A stretch of 64,000 nt of DNA from Parus major (Eukaryota > Chordata > Aves > Passeriformes > Paridae): positions 161,901-225,900 of the forward strand of contig NC_031771.1 of assembly GCF_001522545.3 (NCBI RefSeq), written 5' to 3'. The notes beneath the pieces are model-generated. The model searched no databases. It saw only the letters and a list, made by a program, of their open reading frames with translations, and was not told the origin of the DNA. Positions 1-8,755 of the stretch are shown piece by piece. Numbering within the stretch: position 1 is the first letter of the stretch; each line of letters starts with the position of its first letter. The translations under genes were made by a program, and so were the position numbers.

Positions 1-286
1 CGAGGGGGTTTGTGAAGCAAAGCCTCTCCTCCATCCCTTCCCGTCTCAGCTGAGAAGGCTGTCACGGGGCCCATGGTTCTGTTTTCTTGCTAATGCTGTA
101 GTTATTGTTGTCTGTGTGCCTTGTTATGAATATTAGTAAAGAACTGTTATTCCTATGCCCAGATCTCTGCCTGAGAGCCCATTGATTTCAGGATTATCGT
201 AATTGGGAGGGTGGGGGTCTACATTTTTCATTCCAAGGGAAGCTCCTGCCCTCCCTAGCAGACACCTGTCTCCCAAAACGGAGACA
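1..286 (+). repeat. 5' LTR of provirus 1, 3' part only
   Basis: Matches positions about 8214-8496 of the solo LTR with few differences, and ends in AGACA five bases before the primer-binding site. It contains the AGTAAAGAACTG segment (near 136) found in all family members, which may act as a weak poly(A) signal. The upstream U3 lies outside the window. Confidence 0.85.
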
Positions 287-291
287 GATTT

Positions 292-309
292 TGGCACCCA
301 ATGTGGGGC
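292..309 (+). other. Primer-binding site of provirus 1, tRNA-Lys-like
   Basis: TGGCACCCAATGTGGGGC lies five bases after the LTR end. From memory it differs from the complement of the tRNA-Lys(1,2) 3' end at two positions, both of which look like CpG decay. ERV-L elements are named for tRNA-Leu priming, so a Lys-type site is unexpected for this pol type. The match is by eye. Confidence 0.7.
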
Positions 310-373
310 CTGAGGGCACTGAGAGAAAAAGGGCAAAAAAGTAATATCAGTTCTTAAATAACCTAACTTTTGT

Positions 374-2281
374 GTGCTGAATTTAGAAACCTTGTTAGGT
401 AGAACCATGTTGTTTAGCTTACCCAGGTTCGGCTGGCATGTGATCACGACTGTATTTCTCCCATTTGCTGCACCTCACCTAAATATGGGTTCTATAACTA
501 AGGCTACTGTGGCTATTATCCAGTTTGTTTTGTGGGTTGATAAGGTGAGGAATTCATGGATGTTTAACGTCCTCTGGAAGGTGAGCTCATGGATTCAAAG
601 CTATCACACACTAACTGGATGGTTTTGGAGTTGCTTTAATAATGGCACCTACTGGGAAAAAATGACACCTGGGGAAATTTTCTCCCAACCTTTCAACCAG
701 TTCCTTGGACCTACCCCACCAGTTTTTGAAAAGTTAAAATCCTCTCTGGATGCTAATGACTTCATACAGTGGTTGGTGGTGCTGATAGACCTGTTCTACT
801 TAGAATTCAGAGACAAAAAGAAATTGACTGGGATAAGCACCCTGATAAGCACCTACCCCAGAGACTGGGGATGCAGCCCCAAAACCTGACACATCCCCAG
901 AGACTAGTGATGCTGCCAGAGAAAACCTGACACAGTGCCAGAGACTAGGAGTGTTATCGCAGAACCTGCCACAGCCCCAGAGACTAGGGGCATTGCCCCA
1001 GAGCCTGACCCTGTCCCACAGCCCACCTCAGAAATGAGCCACACAGAGTGGGTAGGGGTTCTGGTGAAGGAAACACATGAGATGGGACAAATGCTAAAAG
1101 AGTGCAGTTCCTCAGCTGTTGGGAAACCCTCCCCCTGTGTTGAAGAGTGAGAGTCTGATGGTGCAGCAGTGGAACCCACAGACATTACAACCGTCCAGGT
1201 TCCAGCTGAACCACAGCCAGCAGCATTTGCCCCTGTGAAAACGAGGAAGTCTAAGATGAAATCAGAGCACCCTGTTGATAAAGATAAGAAAGGAGAGCCC
1301 TCACAACCCGCAAGGGAGCCAGAGGTTAGGGTCATCACTGAGTCCCTGACGTATGAGAGTCTCCATAATCTGCAAAAAGACATTGTGAGGCGGGAGTGTG
1401 AGGCTTATACAACCTGGTTACTTTGGCTCTGGAACCTTATAGGTACAGGTGTGCAACTGGATGGTGGTGAGGCAAGAAATGTGGGACCCTTGACCTAGGA
1501 CTCAGGTGTGAATCAGGTATTCGTAAGTGACCCAGGGTCCCTTTCCCTCTGGGAGCAGCTGTTAATGAGTGAAAGAGAGAAGTTTGTCCACAGAGAGAGA
1601 ATGAAAGAGCACTATCATGGAAGGGGCTGGAAAGCCATTGAGGAAGGGATCCAACAGCTGAGAGAAGTGACAGTATTAGAAGTCCTTTTTGGGAGGGGTG
1701 GATCCCAAAAAAGTCAGGTGCACCGGGCAGATGTTGTGAAGTCTGGCAAATCTAAGGCCACATGAATACACCACCTTCATTGCAATGATTAATGCCAATA
1801 ACAACTGAAAGACAGTGGGTCTGTCACCACCAGGCTTAGAAATTTTGAGAGTATGATCCATGGTCCGGAGCAGGCTCGGGTTTCTGCTGTGATTAAGGAA
1901 CTCAAACAGGAGATGAGGGAAATGAGGGAAGAGATGAGGAAGAGCAGTTCCCATATGGCACCAGGGCCAGTCACAAGCCCAAAACTCCAAGCCCAGCGTT
2001 CCCCAGCTAGAGAGAGAGGGTACACCTCACGAACTGAGCTGTGGTTCTTTCTACGTGACCATGAGGAAGACATGGGAAAGTGGGATAGGAAACCCACTTC
2101 TGCCCTAGCAGCATGGGTGCGTCAACTCAGGGAGGGAACCATTAACCAGAAAAGTTCCACTAAAGTGAAGGTAGCCTCAACCTCCCATGACCAAACTGCC
2201 AGATATTACAGAAAAGAGGATGATCCCCTTGAAGGAACCTCTAGCATGTATGCCGAGGGAGGAAAGGATGACCAGTGCTAG
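374..2281 (+). pseudogene. gag: gag of provirus 1, broken
   Basis: One reading frame can be followed from 374 to 2281 (636 codons), interrupted by in-frame stops at 887, 905, 908, 1148 and 1496 and a cluster after 1763 that probably includes a compensated frameshift. The first 170 codons are hydrophobic and tryptophan-rich and I do not recognise a domain in them. The middle is proline- and charge-rich and begins with 13-residue repeats. Codons 320-470 look like a capsid region (LTYESLHNLQKDIVRRE, then SLWEQLL). The C-terminal part opens with a charged helix (EMREMREEMRK) suited to a coiled coil. I see no zinc knuckle. The first ATG at 374 is the natural start, just downstream of the primer site. 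Expected role: virion core protein; not functional here. Confidence 0.7.
850..1015 (+). repeat. Tandem repeat of about 39-41 bp inside gag
   Basis: Four imperfect copies, each built on CCAGAGACT followed by an alanine/proline segment and ACCTGAC. Translated, they give short Pro-Glu-Thr units. Three of the in-frame stops of gag fall in this array (887, 905, 908). Confidence 0.75.
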
Positions 2282-2335
2282 AGGGGCCCTGCCTCTAGCC
2301 AAGAAAAGGCACGGGAAAACCTGGTCTTTCGGACG

Positions 2336-2697
2336 GTGTGGATCCGATGGCCTGGCACATCAGAACCACAAAAATACACAGCTTTAGTTGATACTGGTGC
2401 ACAGTGTACCCTAATGCCATCAGGACATGTGGGGGCAGAACCTGTTTCCATTGCTGGGGTGACGGGGGGATCACAGCAATTGACTCTGTTAGAAGCCAAA
2501 GTGAGCCTGAGTGGCAGAAAAATCCTATTGTGACTGGCCCAGAAGCCCCATGTATTCTGGGCATAGACTTCCTTCGGAATGGCTATTACGAAGACCCAAA
2601 GAGACTCAGGTGGGCTTTTGGGATAGCTGCTGTGGAGGCAGAGGACATTAAGCAATTGAAACCTTGCCTGAACTATCAGAGAACCCATCTGCAGTAA
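2336..2697 (+). pseudogene. pro: Retroviral aspartic protease of provirus 1, frameshifted
   Basis: Pepsin-like retroviral protease that would cut the Gag-Pol polyprotein. The active-site triplet is intact as LVDTGAQCTLMPSG, with Asp-Thr-Gly at 2390-2398. A flap-like AGVTGGSQQ follows, then the CILGIDFL motif (equivalent to the family's G-R/D box) near 2550-2580. The first half reads in the gag frame, the second half one frame over, with the break at about 2500-2530. Protease therefore continues the gag frame apart from the TAG at 2279-2281, which would fit readthrough rather than a -1 shift in the ancestor (inference). Confidence 0.8.
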
Positions 2698-3492
2698 GAC
2701 TTCTAAAAGTGGAAGAACAGCGAGTACCAATTGCCACCTCAATGGTACACCACCAGCAGTTTAGGACAAATCGAGATGCCGTGATCCCCATCCATGAGAC
2801 GATCCAAGAACTAGCAAGTCAAAGAGTGGTCAGCAAAACCCACTCACCCTTCAACAGCCCCATTTGGCTGTTTGTGCAAGTCTGACAGAGAATGAAGATT
2901 GACTGTTGACTATCGTGACTTGAATGAAGTGACTCCACCGCTGAGCGCTGCTGTGCCGGACATGCTGGAGCTCCAGTATGAGCTGGAGTCCAAGGCAGCA
3001 AAGTGGTATGCCACTATTGACATTGCCAATGCATTTTTCTCCATTCCCCTGGCAGCAGAATGCAGGCCTCAGTTTGCCTTCACCTGGAGGGGCATGCAAT
3101 ACACTTGGAACTGACTGCCCCAGGGGTTGAAGCACAGTCCCACCATCTGCCATGGACTGATCCAGGCTGCATTGGAAAAGGGTGAGGCTCCAGAACATCT
3201 ACAGTACATTGATGAAATCATTGTGTGAGGAAACATGACAGTGGAAGTATTTAAAAAAGGAGAGAGGATCATCCAGATTCTACTGGAAGCCGGTTTTGTC
3301 ATCAAGAAGAGCAAAGTCAAAGGGCCTGCTCGAGAGACACAGTTCTTGGGGGTAAAGTGGGAAGATGGATGGCGTCAGATTCCCACTGAAGTCATTAATA
3401 AGATCACTGCAATGTCTCCACCGACAAGCAAGAAAGAAACACAAGCTTTCCTAAATGCTGTAAGTTTTTGGAGGATGCACATTCTTGAGTAG
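2664..3492 (+). pseudogene. pol: Reverse transcriptase of provirus 1, broken
   Basis: RNA-dependent DNA polymerase domain. Fingers (VHHQQFRTNRDAV, then HSPFNSPIWLF) read in one frame to 2885. Palm and thumb read in another from 2899: motif A around ATIDIANAFFSIPL, then LPQG and HSPTICHG, then the catalytic box. That box reads Tyr-Ile-Asp-Glu at 3205-3216, so the second aspartate of YXDD is lost. In-frame stops at 3112 and 3226; another at 3490 ends the thumb. The ANAFFSIP/HSPTICHG wording is ERV-L-like by family knowledge. Confidence 0.85.
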
Positions 3493-4585
3493 AGCCAGAT
3501 CGCAAGCCCTCTCTACCTGGTTACCTGAAAAAAGAATGATTTCCACTGGGGCCCTGAAAAGCAACAAACCTTTTCCCAGATCAAGCAGGAGATCACTCAT
3601 GCAGTAGCCCTTGGCCCAGTCAAGACAGGACCAGATGTGAAGAACATGCTCCACTCTGCAGCCAGGAACAATAGCTTGTCCTGGAGCCTTTGGCAGAAAG
3701 TGCCTGGGGAGACTCGAGGCTGACCAGTGGGATTCTGGAGCTGAAGCTACAGAGGGTATGAAGCCAACTACACTCCCACAGAAAATGAAAGCTGCCTATG
3801 AAAGAGTCCAAGCTGCCTCAGATTGTCACAGAAGCGCAACTCCTCCTGGCACCCTGACTACCAGTGCTGAGGTGGATGTTTAAAGGAAAGGTTCCTGCTA
3901 CCCACCATGCCACCGACACTACGTGGAGCAAGTGGATCGCCCTCATCACACAGCGCGCCTGTATTGGAAACCCAAATCGCCCTGGGATTTTGGAGATAAT
4001 TACAAACTGGCCAGAAAGTGAAAACTTTGGTCTCACTGATGAAGAGGAGCAGGAACAAGTGACACAGGCTGAAGAAGCTCCACCGTACAACCAACTGCCA
4101 GCAGAAGAAACATGCTATGCTCTGTTCACTGATGGTTCCTGTCGCATCATAGGGATGAACCGGAAGTGGAAAGCAGCCGTATGGAGCCCCACACAACAGG
4201 TCACAGAAGCTACTGAAAGAGAGGGTGGATCAAGCCAACATTTGAACTCAAAGCTGTTCAACTAGCCCTGGACATTGCTGAAAGTGAGAAGTGGCCAAAG
4301 CTCTACCTCTACACTGATTCATGGATAGTAGCCAATGCTCTGTGGAGATAGCTGGAAAGGTGGAAAAGGGCCAATTAGCAGCGTAGGGGAAAACCAATCT
4401 GGGCTGCTGATGAGTGGAAAGACATCGCTACCAGGGTAGAGAAACTGTCTGTGAGGGTCCGTCATGTAGATGCCCATGTCCCCAGAAGTTGGGCTAATGA
4501 AAAGCACTGAAACAATGAGCAGGTGGATCAGGCTGCAAAGATAGAGGTGTAAAAGACAGACTTAGATTGGCAACACAAGGGAGAG
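3493..4585 (+). pseudogene. pol: RT connection and RNase H of provirus 1, broken
   Basis: Continues pol. 3864-4265 is open for 133 codons and carries ALFTDGSCR, the first RNase H aspartate motif (near 4126). Downstream, LYLYTDSW near 4306 looks like a second acidic motif, in another frame. Region 3493-3863 still resembles the connection domain but has stops. At least two frame changes separate this part from RT and from integrase, so no single product is possible. Confidence 0.75.
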
Positions 4586-5185
4586 TTGTTCCTTGCTCAA
4601 TGGGCCCATGACGCCTCAGGTCATCAGAGTAGAGATGCTACCTATAAGTGGGCACGAGACCGAGGGGTGGATCTAACCATGGACAGTATTTCTCAGGTTA
4701 TTCATGACTGTGAGACGTGTGCCACGATCAAGCAGGCCAAGCGGTTGAAGCCACTATGGTATGGTGGGTGTTGGTCCAAATATAGGTATGGGGAGGCCTG
4801 TCAGATTGACTACATCACACTGCCCCAGACCCGCCAAGGCAAGCGCTACGTGCTCACGATGGTAGAAGCCACCACTGGATGCTTGGAAACCTACCCTGTG
4901 CCTCATGCCACTGCCCGGAACACCATCCTGGGCCTTGAAAAGCAGGTCCTTTGGAGGCATGGTACCCCTGAGAGGATTGAGTCAGACAATGGGACTCATT
5001 TCAAGAACAGCCTTATAAACACCCGAGCTAGGGAACATGGCATTGAGTGGGTGTACCATATCCCTTATCATGCACCAGCAGCTGGGAAAGTCGAACGTTG
5101 CAATGGCCTGCTTAAAACCAGCTTGAAGGCACTGGGTGGGGGCACTTTCAAGAACTGGGAGATTAACTTAGCAAAAGCCACATAG
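4586..5185 (+). pseudogene. pol: Integrase of provirus 1, longest intact domain
   Basis: An open 199-codon stretch covers most of integrase, the enzyme that joins viral DNA to the host genome. The zinc-binding part shows His8, His13 and a CETC pair. The core shows all three acidic residues: Asp75 (QIDY), Asp134 (ESDNG) and Glu170 (KVERC), with 35 residues between the last two, as the DDE family requires. The C-terminal domain continues past the stop at 5183 in degraded form. The remainder of pol is broken, so the protein cannot be made normally. No ribosome start is expected here because integrase is cut from a polyprotein. Confidence 0.85.
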
Positions 5186-5575
5186 TTAGTAAACACCCGA
5201 AGTTCTACTAACTGAGGAGACCCTGCCCAATCTGAGCCCTTTAGAACAACAGATGGAGATAAGGTTCCAGTGGTACATATGAGAAGTATGCTGGAAAAAA
5301 CTGTTTGGGTTAATTCTGCCTCCAGCAAAGCAATCCCATCTGTGGGGTTGTCTTTGCTCAAAGACTGGGTTGCACTTGATGGGTGATGCAAAAGAATGGA
5401 GAGACCCGGTGCATACCTCAAGGGGACCTTGTTTTAGGGTGAACTACCCATGACACTGTGCTTGTATCTGTATCTGCATGTACATATGTATATAGTTAGT
5501 GTGTGTTTGTATATAATTTAAAGGTTTAATATTTGATGTAACATTTTAGTATGGAAAAAAATTCAGGGTGGATAA
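5186..5575 (+). other. Post-integrase tail and polypurine tract of provirus 1
   Basis: Remnant integrase C-terminus followed by AT-rich sequence with no env-like open stretch. The purine-rich run ending AGGGTGGATAA directly before the 3' LTR (about 5553-5575) is in the place expected for the plus-strand primer. It is not a clean polypurine tract. Confidence 0.55.
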
Positions 5576-5894
5576 TGTTAGGGGTTAGGTGTCCTTGTTT
5601 TAATTCTGGATCACCTGTGGAATTTTTACCCATTAGTTGTGCAGAAAACTTAGCTGCAGGTACTTGGTGGGTGCTTGAAAAAAGACAAAGAGATCAGCTG
5701 GGCCCAGGGAGAAAAAAGACAAGAAAAGGGGAGGGTGGGGACAGTTTAGCGGGCTTCTTTTGGCTTCAGGGAAGAACACTTTGGGCTCAGAGCTGTTGTG
5801 GTGGGGAGGAGGGAATCTCGCCATCACCCAGATGGAGCTGCTGCTCTTCTCCTTCTTCCCTCTTGGTTGGTGGCCTTGCACCCCTGTCCTGCCG
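5576..5894 (+). repeat. 3' LTR of provirus 1, first 319 bp
   Basis: Starts TGTTAGGGGTTAGG, like the solo LTRs at 7763 and 21474, and follows them until CTGCCG at 5894. There a single N occurs and the sequence becomes unrelated. Either the LTR was truncated or the assembly was joined at the N. Confidence 0.85.
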
Positions 5895-5895
5895 N

Positions 5896-7757
5896 GGAAC
5901 GCCTGATACCTGTGATACCTTCCTCCCCCACCCCCAATGCATAATCCCATCTTAACTTTTATGGAATTCATAGTGTTCTTTCAGTGCCTCTTTGATCTTC
6001 TACTGGAATCCATCCCATTGTTTCTGTCGTCTCTCACTGATAGCTACATCTTATCAACTGACCCACAGCTTGTTTGTAAAGACAAGCTCATCATTCCTCT
6101 CACCATGGGAATCTGTTCACGTACACTGTGCATGCAAAAATCAGTTCTCTCATGTAGTGTGTACCATTTCACAGCCATTACCCTTGGTCCAATCCATGTG
6201 CAGGCTTTTGTTTTTATATCTGTGTGCAAAAACTTTTTGGTTTATTTTCATTCTCCTATATGCCTCACAAATCATCTGTGCCATTGAAATATCTCTGAGT
6301 CATGTAGAGGAATGCACCCTGAAGTTGCCTGCCAGCTCTGTTTGGCTAGCACTGTACATCACAGAAATAGGCATGCATTGTCTTCTCCCACACATGAATC
6401 TCACCTCACACCTCCTCTTCCATTTTGGCAAATTAACTGTTCTTGGCAGTCAATCACAAACTGCTTTTGGCAGTAATTTGCTGCCTCTGCTCTAAGGGTC
6501 AGGTCACTCTGGTGTCACACGTTGATCCAGTCCTATCTAATCCATCAATTTTTCTTTCTTATACCTGTTAAGTTACATTACTGTAATTTTTGTGTTATGT
6601 TTCTCTAAACTTGCTGTGAATTATTTCTTTCTATTTTTTCTTGTTGTGCCTTGGGGTTGTTATAGTATGTACATTATTTTCACTCCAGGCTGAGAGCAGT
6701 AAACTTTCATCTGGGCAAAAAGGTTTTAGGGAAAAAATCCTCTGTACCTTGATATTTTCTTCAAGGCCCATGAGCGACCTTTTGCTCATAGCCTTGAAAA
6801 TTAGGCAGCAACAAGAATTTTGTTTCATATCGCTTTAAATACATGAGCTTTTCTAGGATTTAAGAGTGTGACTTCCTAAAAGAGGTTCTGACTAGAAGCT
6901 TGGGTGGGTTTAACTGCTGCAGTTTGAGGTTTTGCCTTTCACTTCAGCATGGATTTAGAGACCCTGGTGCCTGGGCAATGAGAAGCAATTTTTCAGAGCC
7001 ATCTTCATCTGGTTTCCATCCCAGAGCTACCTGTTATGTACTGAAATAGATGAAATATCCATGGTGACTGAAAATGCTTTGCAGCTTCCAGGGAGGTCTT
7101 TCCTCAAACACCTGTGCAGATATCCCAGAAGATAACCATCTAAATTAAGCGTGAGTTCAAAAACCTGCTGTATAGAAATAGCCACTATTAAAAAAAAAAC
7201 CAGAAGAAATAATGATAGAAAGTAGCTTTTCAAAAACTATAGGTAATACAGAAGCCAGATTTGAAAGATGAAATGCCTATGAATCCTAGGCATATCTTTT
7301 ATATCTTTTAATTTTTGAAATGTTTTCAGGAAAGAATATCAGATGATGGGTCATTGAGGGATAGAAAAATGTTAGCTGGCAGCAGTCTGATGAGCCTCAC
7401 TATTCAAAAAACGACAGAGAAAAAAGCATTTCAGGAAAATGAAATCCTTGCTATAAAAATCCTGAAAGTGTGTAAGCTTGAACATAAGAATGGACATACC
7501 AGAGCAGACCAAAGCTCAGTGTTATATCTCCTGCAGTGCCATTGATGGAGGTGGAGGAATGATAGAGTCAAGCTGAACTTGCAGCAACATTTCCCCTCAG
7601 TGTTCCTCAAGCCTTCATGAACGTGTGTCTTACCTGTCATACTTTAGAAGTGGTATCTCCGTAACAGGCTCCACCACCTTTTAAGATTGCAGGATGGCAT
7701 TAGCTCCTAGGACAGTGCAATTTATGGCCACAATGCTGCTTCCCTTCATCTTTTTAC
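5896..7757. other. Intergenic sequence, no gene recognised
   Basis: Short chance open frames only. I recognise no repeat family, RNA gene or conserved motif in this stretch. Confidence 0.6.
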
Positions 7758-7762
7758 AGTTC

Positions 7763-8496
7763 TGTTGGGGGTTAGGTGTCTTTTTTTAGTTCTGGCTTGC
7801 CTGCAGAATTTTTACCCATTAGTTGTGCAGAAAACCTAGCTGCGGGTACTTGGTGGGGTGCTTGAAAAAAGACAGAGTTCAGCCAAGCCCAGGAAGACAA
7901 AAAGACAAGAAAAGGGGAGGGTGGGGACAGTTTGGTGGGCTTCTTTTGGCTTCAGGGAAGAACACTTTGGGCGCAGAGCTGTTGCGGTGGGGAGGAGGGA
8001 ATCTCGCCATCACCCAGATGGAGCTGCTGCTCTTCTCCTTCTTCCCTCTTGGTTGGTGGCCTCTCATCCCCTGTCCTGCCGGGATGCGTGGCAGTGCCAA
8101 CCACCACCGTGGAGCTGCTGATACACCTCAGCCACCAGCCCAGGATCTCTGCTCATCCCTGCTGTTCCAGCTGACTGTTCCTCAGAGCCCTGCAGGAGCA
8201 CCGGGACTGCCCGCTCGAGGGGGTTTGTGAAGCAAAGCCTCTCCTCCATCCCATCTCAGCCGAGAAAGCTGTCACGGGGCCCCTGGTTCTGTTTTCTTGC
8301 AAATGCTGTAGTTATTGTTGTCTGTGTGCCTTGTTATGAATATTAGTAAAGAACTGTTATTCCTATGCCCAGATCTCTGCCTGAGAGCCCCTTGATTTCA
8401 GGATTATCGTAACTGGGAGGGTGGGGGTCTACATTTTTCATTCCAAGGGAAGCTCCTGCCCTCCCTAGCAGACACCTGTCTCCTAAAACCAAGACA
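7763..8496 (+). repeat. Solo LTR, provirus 1 family
   Basis: A full 734-bp copy running from TGTTGGGGG to AAGACA, colinear with both LTRs of provirus 1. Flanks are AGTTC (7758-7762) and AATTC (8497-8501), a 5-bp target duplication with one mismatch. No internal sequence is present, so this is the product of LTR-LTR recombination. Confidence 0.88.
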
Positions 8497-8625
8497 AATT
8501 CATAGCGAGAAAGAGCTATTGTTTTATTATTTTGTCTTTTCATTGCTACAATTCCATGGAGAGGTTTCCTGCTCCTGAGGGGCCTTCCTGTCTTTGGGAA
8601 TGGTTTGGTAAAATGACATTATTTT

Positions 8626-8755
8626 CACAGAATCACAGAGTCGTTTGGATTGGAAGTGACCTTCAAGATCTTCTTGTTCCAACCCCCTGCCAAGGGCAGG
8701 GAAAATTTCCACTGGACCAGGTTGCTCGGAGCTGTGGCCAACCTGGATTCAAATC
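8626..8755 (-). mobile_element. CR1 LINE 3' tail fragment
   Basis: Reads on the minus strand as the conserved CR1 end: a 'Cys/Thr-rich' coding tail, then the complement of ACAGAATCACAGAGTCGTTTGG. Only the last ~130 bp remain, a typical 5'-truncated copy. Confidence 0.8.

Larger units (their letters stand above)
1..5894 (+). mobile_element. ERV-L-like provirus (provirus 1), no env, degenerate
   Basis: The order is partial 5' LTR, primer-binding site, gag, protease, RT, RNase H, integrase, short non-coding tail, partial 3' LTR. The RT block has the class III (ERV-L-like) signature around IDIANAFFSIPL and HSPTICHG, and there is no env between integrase and the 3' LTR, as is usual for ERV-L. Reading frames are broken throughout by stops and frameshifts, so this is a dead copy. 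The window begins about 450 bp into the 5' LTR, judged by comparison with the full solo copy at 7763-8496. The 3' LTR stops at position 5894 beside a single N. Order and motifs are seen directly; the class assignment comes from family knowledge without a database search. Confidence 0.88.

Noticed and set aside
7823..8249. Open frames of 60-135 codons on both strands in the solo LTR
   Set aside because: They lie wholly within LTR sequence and recur in shifted frames in sister LTRs at 5576 and 21474; no coding role.
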